From NCBI RefSeq assembly GCF_042650125.1, contig NZ_JBHSAP010000015.1:500055-564054 (forward strand): 64,000 nucleotides of DNA, read 5' to 3'. A model generated the notes under the pieces. The model had not been told where the DNA came from. It did no database searches and saw only the letters and a list, made by a program, of their open reading frames with translations. Position numbers and translations under genes: made by a program. Below are positions 8,663-17,843 of this stretch, one piece after another; the stretch's first letter is position 1, and each line of letters starts with the position of its first letter. The DNA comes from Salinithrix halophila. GTDB taxonomy: Bacteria > Bacillota > Bacilli > Thermoactinomycetales > DSM-45169.

Positions 8663-8977
8663 ATGCTATTCCGCAAAAGGGTCTACAAGATCCCGCCGGA
8701 AATGGCCGACGACTTCAACCATTATTTCAATCGATTCGTCCATCCGGTTCAGATGAAATACGGAGCGAAACTGGTTGGTCGATGGACCAACGAGGGTAAG
8801 ACTGAGGTGACGGCGATTTGGCAATATGCCGGCCTCTCTCATTACGAAGAAATCCAGAAGCACGTCGCAGCGGATCCGCTGTCCCGGAGAGAGCGGGAGG
8901 AATGCATCCGGGTTGGTCTGGATCTTAGCATGGTTTTGGTGGAGGAAGAATTTATCGGCAAATCCATCGATGAGTAG
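8663..8977 (+). CDS. NIPSNAP family protein
   Basis: The 104-residue alpha/beta protein fits the NIPSNAP/dimeric ferredoxin-like fold: RVYKIPPEMADDFNHYF, a central strand with VGRWTNEGKTEVTAIWQY, and a C-terminal helix ending in LVEEEFIG. Bacterial members are small stress-associated proteins of unclear biochemical role. The start is ATG at 8663 with AAAGGGGT upstream; an upstream in-frame ATG at 8639 lacks such a site. It is a single gene between codY and an ABC exporter. Confidence 0.8.
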   Translation: MLFRKRVYKIPPEMADDFNHYFNRFVHPVQMKYGAKLVGRWTNEGKTEVTAIWQYAGLSHYEEIQKHVAADPLSRREREECIRVGLDLSMVLVEEEFIGKSIDE

Positions 8978-9178
8978 GATCTGGTTGATACGAGGGGGAA
9001 AGGTAACAACCTTGGAACCCGAGGAATCCCTCTCTCTCAAAAAAGCGTTTAGAGGTTAAAAGGATTACACGACCTTATCGAAGGCCGTGTGATGATGATC
9101 GCCTATCCCTTTTGTATAATAGAGGGGTTCGATCAGAACGGGGCGGGGAGATTTTTTGTCATTGGGAGATGAAAGCTA

Positions 9179-10960
9179 TTGGGGAGTGTTCGGAGATACC
9201 TTCGTTTTATACGACCCTATCGAAAAGAAATCGCAACGACCATGGTTGTTGGCGTACTCAAGTTCGGCATTCCCCTCCTCCTGCCGTTGATCCTGAAGTA
9301 TGTTGTCGATGACCTGTTATTGACGGATCGCCCTACGGAGGAGAAGTTGGATCGCTTGTTCTGGGTCTTGGCAGGTTCTTTTTTTGTATTTACGGTTTTG
9401 CGTTGGCCTATTGAATATTATCGACAGTATTTCGCGCAGTGGACAGCGAGTAAAGTGCTGTTTGACGTCCGCAGCCGTCTTTTTGCCCACTTGCAGAAGC
9501 TTTCGCTTCGTTTTTATAACAACCAGAAAGTTGGGCAGCTCATCTCTCGAGTCATCCATGATGTGGAACAGACAAAAGAATTCGTGGTGACGGGGATGAT
9601 GAACATCTGGCTGGATATGATTACTCTTTTTATCGCCATCGGGATCATGGTTTGGATGGATCCGGGGATGACGCTCGTCTCTCTGGCAGTCTTTCCGCTA
9701 TACGGGGTGGCGGTCAAATATTTCTACAAACGGCTTCGCCATTTGACCAGGGAGCGATCCCAGGCGCTGGCTGAAATGCAGGGACATTTGCATGAACGGA
9801 TCCAGGGAGTTTCCGTGATCCGGGCCTTCAACCTTGAAAAGCACGAACAGGAGCAGTTTCAGGTGCAGAACCGCAATTTCCTGGATCGTGCCCTAGCCCA
9901 TTCCCGTTGGAACGGGAAAACCTTCGCCGTCATCAATACGATTACGGATATCGCACCGATCCTCCTCATCGGTTTTGCTGCGTACCAGGTGATTGAGGGA
10001 GATGTAACCATCGGGGAGATGACGGCCTTTTACGGTTATCTCGGCCTGATCTACTCACCGGTTCGGAGACTGGTTAACGCGTCCACGACCCTCACTCAGT
10101 CTCTAGCCTCGATGGACCGGGTTTTCGAACTATTGGATGAGCCATACGATATCAAAGACCAGGCTGGAGCGGGTGAGCTAGGCCGTGCCCGGGGCGCCAT
10201 CGCCTTTCATGATGTTCGTTTCTCCTATGGGAAGGGTGGAGAAGAAGTGCTGAAAGGAGTGGATCTGGAGATTAAGCCGGGACAAACGGTGGCGCTTGTA
10301 GGGATGAGCGGCGGGGGGAAGTCCTCCATCGTTTCTCTTATACCCCGGTTTTACGATGTCCAGGAAGGACAGGTGATGGTGGACGGACGAGATGTACGTG
10401 ACTGGACCCTGGCCAGTTTGCGAGAACAGATCGGAATCGTTCTCCAAGATAACATCCTGTTTAGCGGAAGTGTGCTGGACAACATTCGGATGGGGAAGCC
10501 AGGCGCCTCCATGGAGGAAGTGGAGGCGGTTGCCCGGGCAGCCAATGCCCATGATTTCATCCTTGAACTCCCTCATGGGTACAGGACAGAGATTGGCGAG
10601 CGAGGGGTGAAACTTTCCGGAGGACAGAAACAACGGGTCGCCATCGCCCGTGTTTTCCTGAAAGATCCGGCAATCCTCATCCTGGACGAAGCTACCTCCG
10701 CTCTCGACTTGAAATCCGAGCAGTTGATCCAAGAATCTCTCAACCGCTTAGCGGAAAATAGAACGACGCTGATTGTGGCCCACCGCCTTTCAACGATCAC
10801 CCACGCCGACCGAATCTATCTCATAGAAAACGGTCGAATCGTGGAAAAGGGAAGCCACGGGGAACTGATGAACGCTGGCGGTCGGTATGCGCGTCTCTTC
10901 AGTGTGCAAAATCTAGAAGGGGCAGGGGAACCGGCCAGTCATACGACCGGAGCACCTTGA
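9179..10960 (+). CDS. ABC exporter, fused membrane and ATPase domains (YgaD-like)
   Basis: This is a 593-residue half-transporter. The first ~310 residues form a six-span exporter domain. The ATPase domain follows with Walker A GMSGGGKSS (about 375-383), signature LSGGQKQR (about 479), Walker B ILILDEATSALD (about 499-510) and the H-loop AHR. It would homodimerise and export lipids or drugs; the substrate is unknown. The start is TTG at 9179 with GGGAG ten bases upstream. A TATAAT at 9115-9120 may be its -10 box. The next gene begins 20 bp after the stop, so co-transcription is likely. B. subtilis ygaD sits in the equivalent neighbourhood. Confidence 0.9.
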   Translation: MGSVRRYLRFIRPYRKEIATTMVVGVLKFGIPLLLPLILKYVVDDLLLTDRPTEEKLDRLFWVLAGSFFVFTVLRWPIEYYRQYFAQWTASKVLFDVRSRLFAHLQKLSLRFYNNQKVGQLISRVIHDVEQTKEFVVTGMMNIWLDMITLFIAIGIMVWMDPGMTLVSLAVFPLYGVAVKYFYKRLRHLTRERSQALAEMQGHLHERIQGVSVIRAFNLEKHEQEQFQVQNRNFLDRALAHSRWNGKTFAVINTITDIAPILLIGFAAYQVIEGDVTIGEMTAFYGYLGLIYSPVRRLVNASTTLTQSLASMDRVFELLDEPYDIKDQAGAGELGRARGAIAFHDVRFSYGKGGEEVLKGVDLEIKPGQTVALVGMSGGGKSSIVSLIPRFYDVQEGQVMVDGRDVRDWTLASLREQIGIVLQDNILFSGSVLDNIRMGKPGASMEEVEAVARAANAHDFILELPHGYRTEIGERGVKLSGGQKQRVAIARVFLKDPAILILDEATSALDLKSEQLIQESLNRLAENRTTLIVAHRLSTITHADRIYLIENGRIVEKGSHGELMNAGGRYARLFSVQNLEGAGEPASHTTGAP

Positions 10961-10980
10961 ACCATTGGGAGGAGAAACGA

Positions 10981-11400
10981 GTGGAAAAGTCATTCCCGAT
11001 CAAATACGAATGGGATATCGTTGCCATTCGAAAGTCGGTGAGGGAACTGGCCCGGGAACATGGGTTCAGCGAATTGAACCAGGCCCGTATCGTGCAATCG
11101 GTATCTGAATTGGCCAGTAACGTCGTTCATCACGCAGTGGAGGGGATGGTTCAGGTGGAATCAGTCCAGGGAGAGGGCAAAGCAGGGATTCGGATTATCG
11201 TGCAGGATTTCGGGCCAGGCATCGAAGATCTAGATCAAATTATCCGCCTGTCTGAATCCCCTACTTCCATGGAAGGATACGGACTGAAGCAAGTGCGGGA
11301 ACTGATGGATGAGTTCTCTATTCGTGCGGTGGACGGAAAGGGAACCTATGTATCTGTAACGAAATGGAAAGATGAGTCCGACCTGAGGCCCTCCGACTAA
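10981..11400 (+). CDS. RsbT/anti-sigma-type GHKL ATPase
   Basis: The 139-residue single-domain ATPase has an N-box (SELASNVVHHA), a G1 motif (DFGPGI) and a G2-like motif (GYGLKQVRELMDEF). These match the small serine kinases of the RsbT/RsbW/SpoIIAB group, which phosphorylate STAS-domain antagonists in sigma-factor partner switching. No STAS protein or sigma factor is adjacent, so the target is unknown. The start is GTG at 10981 with GGGAGGAG six bases upstream; an earlier TTG at 10957 overlaps the exporter stop but lacks a good site. It is probably co-transcribed with the exporter. Confidence 0.8.
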   Translation: MEKSFPIKYEWDIVAIRKSVRELAREHGFSELNQARIVQSVSELASNVVHHAVEGMVQVESVQGEGKAGIRIIVQDFGPGIEDLDQIIRLSESPTSMEGYGLKQVRELMDEFSIRAVDGKGTYVSVTKWKDESDLRPSD

Positions 11401-11515
11401 GATATCCACAACCGATGGAGAACGAAAATGGATAACTCTTCACCCTCCTTCTGTCCTCTACGTCCCCGGCATAAGCTTTTATAAGGAGACAGGCACGAAG
11501 GAGTGGGATGGAGGG

Positions 11516-12337
11516 ATGAAGAAGGCGGTAGAACAGTTGAAAAGCATAGCACGTTGGCTGATCGTGCTGTTGCTTCTTTTTTCCGTCTTCTGTCAGGTGG
11601 AGGATTTTTGGGTGCGTGGAAAGCCGGGACAAGAGGCAACGGCTTTCGCTCCCTTGCTGATGCCCGGTTTGCAAGCCCGGGGCCAAGTCACACACAGAAG
11701 TTGGTTTCCTTTTTACATACGAGATACCGAGATCTCCCTGTTTTCCCGCCGGTCGGGAAGGTGGCGGTTTGAAGGAACGCTGTTGGAGAGGAGACAGGGC
11801 CTCTCTTCGGAAATCCGTCTGTTTCGGATGGATGCGAATACCTTACCCCGCTTTACACCGCCGAACATCCGCGGAAAACCGGAGAGCAAGGAGGCCGCCG
11901 TCTGGATGGCCCTGGAGGAAATGCCGCCCCATGCGCGGGTTCGCTTCTCTTTTTCTACCCGCCACCCCGTTTCGCCGGAAGGGCTACTCGATATGCTGTC
12001 TCCCTATCGGCTCCGCGTGGAGTGGATGCCGATCTGGGAAGCATCCGGGCCGCATTTGGCCCATCCCCTTGGTATTCCAGCCGGAGAAGAGGGGGGGATC
12101 ACCCCAACCAACTTGCCGAAACGGCGGAGTTTGCTGATGGAAACATTGGGAGAGCAGAGTCGTCCAGTGAAGTGGCTGGGTGAAACCTTTGATCCAGCCC
12201 ATCACAGGCAATTGTTGGCTTCGGGGCCCTTACGGGTATATGGCGCCGTCGTTGAAGGCTCCGTCGAAGAGATTCTGCGGCTGAGAGGGCTTCTGGAGCT
12301 TCGTCATCCGGAAATCATCGATACCGGTTTGCACTGA
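11516..12337 (+). CDS. Membrane-anchored protein with sigma-factor-regulator-like C-terminus
   Basis: The 273-residue protein has one N-terminal membrane span (about residues 12-28) after a basic start, so most of it lies outside the membrane. The distal half (LDMLSPYRLRVEWMPIW, then LRVYGAVVEGSVEEILRL) resembles the Sigma_reg_C domain found in anti-sigma factors such as those of ECF systems. The usual cytoplasmic sigma-binding N-terminus is missing and no ECF sigma gene is adjacent. I infer a relative that lost or never had direct sigma binding. It lies 115 bp after the RsbT-like gene and before a clear terminator. Confidence 0.55.
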   Translation: MKKAVEQLKSIARWLIVLLLLFSVFCQVEDFWVRGKPGQEATAFAPLLMPGLQARGQVTHRSWFPFYIRDTEISLFSRRSGRWRFEGTLLERRQGLSSEIRLFRMDANTLPRFTPPNIRGKPESKEAAVWMALEEMPPHARVRFSFSTRHPVSPEGLLDMLSPYRLRVEWMPIWEASGPHLAHPLGIPAGEEGGITPTNLPKRRSLLMETLGEQSRPVKWLGETFDPAHHRQLLASGPLRVYGAVVEGSVEEILRLRGLLELRHPEIIDTGLH

Positions 12338-12368
12338 CTATCCGATGGGATTTTTGTCAATAACCTCG

Positions 12369-12393
12369 CCGTCCTGGGTAGGGGACGGTTTTT
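12369..12393 (+). terminator. Rho-independent terminator
   Basis: CCGTCC (12369-12374) pairs with GGACGG (12383-12388), followed by five T. It ends the ABC/ATPase/regulator transcript. Confidence 0.8.
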
Positions 12394-12469
12394 ATATGGC
12401 TTCTTTTCGACAGCGTTTTTTCCCTTCCAATGTGTATGTATCTATATTATGAACCTTTTAGGGCCGCTC

Positions 12470-12802
12470 TTGACGCTTATCGGAAGATACATCTAAAATG
12501 GTACTGAGCTATACTGCCATCTATTGTATACACTCTGCTAAATGATGGGGAAGACCCCATCATGCCTTCGTAGTCTTGACTAAATTTAGCATAAGCCGGT
12601 GTCGACAGACCGCGAAGCCTTTCGACGCTTCCGACCCCGGCCTAACACGCTGGGGCCCTGTCCTTTGAAGGACATGGACGGGGTTTTTCCAGCGCAGTTT
12701 TTTTGCGGTCTTTCCCAACTGAGATGAATGAGAATCCGCGGGTACCTGCGGGGCAGTATATTCGATTCTCTTTGGGCCCGGTCCATAGAAAGGAGGGGTA
12801 CC
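12470..12802 (+). promoter_or_regulatory. Promoter and highly structured leader of ctaB
   Basis: TTGACG (12470-12475), an 18-nt spacer and TAAAAT (12494-12499) form a promoter, giving a leader of about 295 nt. In order it holds: GCTAAAT (12537-12543) pairing with ATTTAGC (12584-12590) around a perfect GATGGGG/CCCCATC hairpin; a long stem GCCGG..GTCG..GAAGC closed by GCTTC..CGAC..CCGGC (about 12595-12641); then CCCTGTCC (12656-12663) pairing with GGACGGGG (12676-12683) and TTTTT. The inner GTCCTT/AAGGAC (12660-12673) is a competing hairpin. This arrangement fits transcription attenuation; no known riboswitch was recognised. Confidence 0.55.
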
Positions 12803-13741
12803 GTGGAACGACCAATGACACAAGAACCCTCGGCAGGGTTTCTAACCGGCGAGGCGAGATCCGGGGTCTCGGGACGAGCTACGTGGAGGGATTTCTGGGT
12901 ACTGACCAAACCGGGAATCAACGCGTCCAACCTAATGGCTGCATTTACTGGTTTCTGGCTGGCCGGGCACCATTCCTTCGATTTCGGTCTGTTGTTGGCT
13001 ACCTTGCTGGGAACAGCCTTAGTTATCGCTGGAGGGTGCGCCGTCAACAATTATATCGACCGGGATATCGATCCGCTCATGGCCCGGACGAAAGATCGGC
13101 CTGTTCCTACAGGTCGTATCCGACCCCAAACAGCGCTATGGATGGGCCTCATTCTGGGACTGGCCGGGGTAGCTGTATTGGTAGCATTGGTTAACCCGCT
13201 CTCTGCTTTGCTGGCAGCCGTAGGCTTTTTTGTCTACGTCTTCGTCTATACGGCCTGGACCAAGCGAACGACGCCGCTCAATACCGTAGTCGGGAGCATA
13301 TCCGGGGCCGTACCGCCGATGATCGGCTGGGTTGCTGTGACCGGTGGACTGGATTGGCCGGCTTGGGTGCTGTTTCTGTTTATGTTTGTCTGGCAGCCGC
13401 CCCACTTCTTTGCCCTGGCGATGATGAAGACGGAGGACTACCGGGCAGCTGGGATTCCTATGCTTCCTGTGGTGAAGGGTTTTGCAGAGACGAAGCGGCA
13501 GACGCTTTTCTTCGTGATTCTGATTTTGCCTGCCTCGTTGCTGCTCTATGCAGCGGGAGTGGTCGGCTGGATTTATCTCGGGACGGCTATCGTCCTTGGT
13601 GGCGGCTTCATTTATTTGGCTCTGTCGGGGTATTCATCGAAAGATGACGAGGCATGGGCGCGGAGGCTTTTCCTCTATTCCCTGTTTTACCTGACTTTGA
13701 TGCAAGTTGCCATGTTTTTGGATCCTGCCGTTTTGGGCTGA
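12803..13741 (+). CDS. ctaB: Protoheme IX farnesyltransferase (heme O synthase), copy 1
   Basis: This polytopic membrane prenyltransferase converts heme B to heme O for the caa3 oxidase. The 312 residues hold the two Asp-rich UbiA motifs: NNYIDRDIDPLMARTKDRP, and the second region around KTEDYRAAGIPMLPVV. About eight or nine membrane spans are present. The start is GTG at 12803 with AAGGAGGGG upstream; the longer in-frame ORF from 12728 is rejected. A terminator separates it from ctaC, so it can be expressed on its own. A diverged second copy lies at 20381. Confidence 0.95.
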   Translation: MERPMTQEPSAGFLTGEARSGVSGRATWRDFWVLTKPGINASNLMAAFTGFWLAGHHSFDFGLLLATLLGTALVIAGGCAVNNYIDRDIDPLMARTKDRPVPTGRIRPQTALWMGLILGLAGVAVLVALVNPLSALLAAVGFFVYVFVYTAWTKRTTPLNTVVGSISGAVPPMIGWVAVTGGLDWPAWVLFLFMFVWQPPHFFALAMMKTEDYRAAGIPMLPVVKGFAETKRQTLFFVILILPASLLLYAAGVVGWIYLGTAIVLGGGFIYLALSGYSSKDDEAWARRLFLYSLFYLTLMQVAMFLDPAVLG

Positions 13742-13751
13742 TAAATCGGGA

Positions 13752-13785
13752 AAGCTGAGCGGTATCTTTGCCGCTCGGCTTTATT
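13752..13785 (+). terminator. Terminator between ctaB and ctaC
   Basis: AAGCTGAGCGG (13752-13762) pairs with CCGCTCGGCTT (13771-13781, one G-U), followed by TATTT. It may only partly block read-through. Confidence 0.7.
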
Positions 13786-13867
13786 TCCCAATAGCCTGAC
13801 GGCGTTTTCATATATAAAATAGTGATCGGCTGATCCATCTGATGAGAGAAAGCGGGGTTACAGGGGT

Positions 13868-14893
13868 ATGAGTCGAGGAAAATATTTTGGGCGGATTTTC
13901 TTTGTTTTCACCATGTTCGCCCTTTTGTTGACCGGTTGCGAAGAACCGATGTCGAATGTGCTCGACCCCCAGGGCGGGGCCGGGAAAGAGCAGCTCGCGC
14001 TTATTAATTTGAGCGTTTACATCATGGTTTTCGTCTGCGTAGTCGTCTTCGCGATCTATTTCTACGTACTTATCCGCTTTAAACAAAAGCCAGGGGACAA
14101 CACCATACCTGAGCAAGTAGAAGGGAATATGAAATTGGAGTTGCTCTGGATTGTCATCCCGATCATTTTGCTGGTGATCCTGGCGGTTCCAACACTGCAA
14201 ACGACCTTCTCCCTAGCCGAAAAAGCTCCCAAAGAGCAGAGGGATGACGTTGTTAAGGTGAAGGTGACGGCGCACCAGTTTTGGTGGGAGTTCGAATATC
14301 CGGAATACGGTTTCAAAACGGCCCAGGAGCTCCATATTCCGACGGGTAAGAAAGTCTTCCTGGAGTTGCAGTCCGATGATGTCGTTCACTCCTTCTGGGT
14401 TCCGAGCCTAGCTGGTAAAACCGACCTCGTACCAGGCCGGATCAACAGGATGAAATTGGATGCGGACAAACCCGGTACTTACAAAGGGCGCTGCGCCGAA
14501 TTGTGCGGAGCCAGCCACGCGCTGATGAACTTCCAGGTGGTGGCAGAGAAACCCAGCGATTTCGACAAGTGGGTAGAAAAGCGGAAGAAGCCTTCCTCCG
14601 AACCGCAGACAGTTGCACAGAAAGAAGGCAAGAAAGTCTTCAGTCAGAACTGTATGAGCTGTCACGCGATCGATGGCACAAACCTGAAGGTCAAAGGGGA
14701 TAAAGCCCCTAACCTAACCGGGTTCGGCGAGCGCAAGAAAGTGGCCGGCCTGATGGAAAACAACGAGGAGAACCTCGATCAGTGGCTGAAAGATCCTCAG
14801 AGTCTCAAACCAGGGACCTACATGCCCGGGTTCTCCCATCTGAGCAAGAAAGATATGTCCTCTCTGCAGGAGTATCTAAGGAGCCTTGAATAA
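13868..14893 (+). CDS. ctaC: Cytochrome caa3 oxidase subunit II with fused cytochrome c, copy 1
   Basis: The 341-residue lipoprotein subunit accepts electrons and passes them to subunit I. It has a lipobox LLTGC with Cys24, two membrane spans (about 46-68 and 90-110), CuA ligands His174, Cys209, Cys213, His217 and Met220, and a C-terminal cytochrome c domain with CMSCH (Cys262, Cys265, His266). The distal Met of the heme is probably in the YMPGF segment. The fused cytochrome is what defines caa3 enzymes. It begins the operon ctaCDEF-G. Confidence 0.96.
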   Translation: MSRGKYFGRIFFVFTMFALLLTGCEEPMSNVLDPQGGAGKEQLALINLSVYIMVFVCVVVFAIYFYVLIRFKQKPGDNTIPEQVEGNMKLELLWIVIPIILLVILAVPTLQTTFSLAEKAPKEQRDDVVKVKVTAHQFWWEFEYPEYGFKTAQELHIPTGKKVFLELQSDDVVHSFWVPSLAGKTDLVPGRINRMKLDADKPGTYKGRCAELCGASHALMNFQVVAEKPSDFDKWVEKRKKPSSEPQTVAQKEGKKVFSQNCMSCHAIDGTNLKVKGDKAPNLTGFGERKKVAGLMENNEENLDQWLKDPQSLKPGTYMPGFSHLSKKDMSSLQEYLRSLE

Positions 14894-14968
14894 GGCATCC
14901 AGACCGCAACTATTTTCCCCGAGGGGGATATGGTTGCAGATCCGATTGGAACGGAGGAGGGAACACCC

Positions 14969-16885
14969 TTGGCTACACTGGTTACCTTGATCGTCTTCGC
15001 CTTGTTCCTGGCGGCGATTCTGACCGGGGGCTACAACAAGCAAATGTTGGACCGGTTCCGGTCCCACTGGCTCTGGGATTGGATCACGACGGTCGATCAT
15101 AAGAAAATTGGAATTTTGTACGCGATCGGCGGCGGTATCTTCTTTGTCATCGGTGGGATTGAAGCCCTGCTGATGCGTTTGCAACTCTTCTACCCCGATA
15201 ACGATTTCATCGTGGGCCGCACGTTTAACGAATTGCTGTCCATGCATGGCACCACCATGATCTTCTTCGTTGCGATGCCGCTTCTGTTCGCCTTTATGAA
15301 TGTGGCGGTACCGCTTCAGATCGGGGCGCGGGATGTCGCGTTTCCCTTCCTGAACTCCCTCGGTTTTTGGTTGTTCTTCGCCGGTGGTCTTCTGATGAAC
15401 CTCAGCTGGCTGTTCGGGGGTGCGCCGGATTCCGGCTGGACCAACTATGTTCCCATCGCTCTCAACGAGTACAGTCCAGGTACCGGGATTGACTATTATG
15501 TCCTGGGCCTGCAGATATCGGGGATTGGGACGACGATGGGCGGTTTGAACTTCATTGCCACCATCATTAACATGCGTGCGCCGGGGATGACTTTTCTGCG
15601 TATGCCGTTGTTCACTTGGACCAGTTTCGTTGCTTCCGCGTTGATCCTGTTTGGATTTCCTCCGCTGACGGCAGGGCTGTTCCTGGTGATGTTCGAACGG
15701 CTATTCGGGGCTAACTTCTTCGATGTCGCCCTTGGGGGCAACCCGGTGATCTGGCAGCATCTGTTCTGGATCTTCGGCCACCCGGAAGTGTACATTGTTA
15801 TTCTGCCCGCTTTCGGGATCATGTCCGATATCATCTCCACCTTTTCCAAAAAGCGTCTCTTCGGGTACACCTCCATGGTGTTCGCTACGCTCCTGATCGG
15901 GTTCCTCGGCTTCATGGTGTGGGCTCACCATATGTTTACCGTCGGTATGGGGCCTGTGGCCAACTCGATCTTTGCTATCGCGACAATGGCTATCGCCGTT
16001 CCGACGGGGATTAAGGTGTTTAACTGGCTGTTTACCATGTGGGGCGGAAAAATTACCTATTCGACAGCGATGCTCTATGCGGTAGGCTTTATCCCCACCT
16101 TCGTACTAGGCGGGGTGACCGGTATCATGCTGGCTTCGCCTCCCGCTGACTATCAGTACCATGACAGTTATTTCGTTGTGGCTCACTTCCATTACGTACT
16201 GATCGGCGGTACGGTCTTCGGTATCTTGGCGGGTCTCTACTACTGGTGGCCCAAGATGTTCGGTTACAAATTGAACGAAACCTTGGGGAAATGGAACTTC
16301 TGGTTGTTTTTCATCGGGTTCCACCTCACCTTCTTCATCCAACACTTTATCGGGCTGTACGGGATGCCGCGCCGTTATTTCACCTATCAGGCTGAAGATG
16401 GAATCACCCTCTTCAACCAAATCAGTACGGTTGGAGCTGTGCTGATGGGAATTGCCTCCATTGTGTTGGTGGTCAACTTCGTAGTTAGCTACCGTAACCG
16501 TAAAGAATTGGCCGCCGACAATGATCCCTGGGATGGTCGTACCTTGGAGTGGACGATCCCGTCCCCGGCGCCGGAGTACAATTTCGCCCAACTGCCTCGA
16601 GTACGCTCCTTGGATTGCTGGTGGCAGGAGAAGATGGAAGGTAATAAGGAAATGGAGCCGGCTGAACCCTTGGCCCCCATCCATATGCCGAGTTCTACCC
16701 ATCTGCCTTTTGTCATGACCCTTGGATTTTTTGTTTCCGGCTTGGGCTTCGTCTTCCGTTCCGTCGAAGTCGGGGTCTTGGGCTTGATCGTGGTGTTGCT
16801 TACCATGTTCCTCCGTTCCTTTGAACAAGACCATGGTTACCACATCGAACTGGATGAAATTAAAAAGACGCAGAAAGGGGCGTAG
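14969..16885 (+). CDS. ctaD: Cytochrome c oxidase subunit I, copy 1
   Basis: This is the catalytic subunit, 638 residues. It shows heme ligands and the CuB site: MHGTTMIF (heme a), GHPEVYI (CuB His and the cross-linked Tyr), AHHMFTVG (two CuB His) and VAHFHYVLIGG (heme a3 and heme a). The E of GHPEVY marks an A1-type D-channel. A C-terminal extension with extra spans is present, as in Bacillus CtaD. I choose TTG at 14969, with GGAGGAGG eight bases upstream, because the second copy starts at exactly the homologous position with ATG. The earlier ATG at 14930 would add 13 unlikely residues. Confidence 0.96.
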   Translation: MATLVTLIVFALFLAAILTGGYNKQMLDRFRSHWLWDWITTVDHKKIGILYAIGGGIFFVIGGIEALLMRLQLFYPDNDFIVGRTFNELLSMHGTTMIFFVAMPLLFAFMNVAVPLQIGARDVAFPFLNSLGFWLFFAGGLLMNLSWLFGGAPDSGWTNYVPIALNEYSPGTGIDYYVLGLQISGIGTTMGGLNFIATIINMRAPGMTFLRMPLFTWTSFVASALILFGFPPLTAGLFLVMFERLFGANFFDVALGGNPVIWQHLFWIFGHPEVYIVILPAFGIMSDIISTFSKKRLFGYTSMVFATLLIGFLGFMVWAHHMFTVGMGPVANSIFAIATMAIAVPTGIKVFNWLFTMWGGKITYSTAMLYAVGFIPTFVLGGVTGIMLASPPADYQYHDSYFVVAHFHYVLIGGTVFGILAGLYYWWPKMFGYKLNETLGKWNFWLFFIGFHLTFFIQHFIGLYGMPRRYFTYQAEDGITLFNQISTVGAVLMGIASIVLVVNFVVSYRNRKELAADNDPWDGRTLEWTIPSPAPEYNFAQLPRVRSLDCWWQEKMEGNKEMEPAEPLAPIHMPSSTHLPFVMTLGFFVSGLGFVFRSVEVGVLGLIVVLLTMFLRSFEQDHGYHIELDEIKKTQKGA

Positions 16886-16890
16886 GCACG

Positions 16891-17520
16891 ATGAACACTG
16901 CAGAAGTGAAACATGCGGGGACATCTGCGCCGCTCCCTCCCCATCCGGAGAAAGCCACACTGGAAGGGCGCAACAAGGTTCTGGGAATGTGGTTGCTCAT
17001 CGGTGCGGAGACCGTGCTGTTCGCCTGTCTGTTCGGCACCTATCTGGCTCTGAAAGGGTCCACTTTGGACGGCCCTACCCCGGCTGAACTGTACAATATC
17101 CCGATGGTGGCCGTTGCCACTTTGCTCCTGCTCACCAGCTCGCTGACCAGCGTGCTGGGAATTGTGGGGATGCACCAGAACAATGTGAAGAAGACACAAT
17201 TCTGGTTCGGGGCGACGGTACTCCTGGGAGCCGCGTTCCTCGGGTTGGAGATCTACGAGTTTTTCGAGTATGTCCATGAAGGGCACACCTTTACCGGCAG
17301 TGCCTTCGGATCGGCCTTCTACACCTTGATCGGCACCCATGGATCTCACGTGCTGTTCGGGATCAGCTGGATCACCGCGCTGATGATTCAGGTGGCCCGC
17401 CGAGGCCTCACGCTGGAGACCACTCCGAAGTTGTATGTTGCCAGCTTGTACTGGCACTTTGTCGATGTGGTCTGGGTGTTCATCTTTACCGTCGTCTACC
17501 TGATGGGGAAGGTGGGTTAA
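16891..17520 (+). CDS. ctaE: Cytochrome c oxidase subunit III, copy 1
   Basis: The 209-residue membrane subunit has five spans and the conserved family stretches YEFFEYVHEGHTF, GTHGSHV and YWHFVDVVWVFIF. It starts 5 bp after ctaD, so it is translationally coupled. It stabilises the oxidase core. Confidence 0.95.
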   Translation: MNTAEVKHAGTSAPLPPHPEKATLEGRNKVLGMWLLIGAETVLFACLFGTYLALKGSTLDGPTPAELYNIPMVAVATLLLLTSSLTSVLGIVGMHQNNVKKTQFWFGATVLLGAAFLGLEIYEFFEYVHEGHTFTGSAFGSAFYTLIGTHGSHVLFGISWITALMIQVARRGLTLETTPKLYVASLYWHFVDVVWVFIFTVVYLMGKVG

Positions 17521-17523
17521 CCG

Positions 17524-17829
17524 ATGGAAAGTAATATCGAACAGAATACACAAACCACGCATGCAGCACCTAGCGGCACCAAATACGTGATGTCTTTTGT
17601 CTGGATGATTCTCTTGACCGCTGCTGCATTTGCGGCCGTAATGCTTCAAGTCATTCCCGATGCGATGGTGATTCCATTTATTATCGCTCTGGCCGCGGTT
17701 CAAGTGATTCTGCAGCTTTTTACCTTCATGCATCTAGATTTGAAAAACAATTGGCTAACGGTGATGTTCACCTTTACCGGACTTGGAATCGGCCTCATCT
17801 GTGCGATTGCCCTCTGGCTGATCTCCTGA
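17524..17829 (+). CDS. ctaF: Cytochrome c oxidase subunit IV, copy 1
   Basis: The 101-residue protein has three membrane spans and the family signature QLFTFMHLDLK. It starts 3 bp after ctaE. Subunit IV supports assembly of the CuB site in related oxidases (family knowledge). No equivalent gene is found in the second oxidase cluster. Confidence 0.92.
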   Translation: MESNIEQNTQTTHAAPSGTKYVMSFVWMILLTAAAFAAVMLQVIPDAMVIPFIIALAAVQVILQLFTFMHLDLKNNWLTVMFTFTGLGIGLICAIALWLIS

Positions 17830-17843
17830 TGAAAGTCGGGCAT

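Noticed and set aside
8437..8676. ORF reading through the N gap at 8491-8581
   Set aside because: It exists only because N were not counted as stops; it also crosses the codY terminator.
12728..12802. Upstream extension of ctaB copy 1
   Set aside because: It is in frame but lies in the structured leader, lacks a ribosome site, and is not shared with copy 2.
16106..16960. 284-codon minus-strand ORF over ctaD/ctaE (and similar ORFs at 16837-17733)
   Set aside because: It lies antisense to strongly conserved oxidase genes, and its His/Gln/Asp-rich translation shows no family resemblance.
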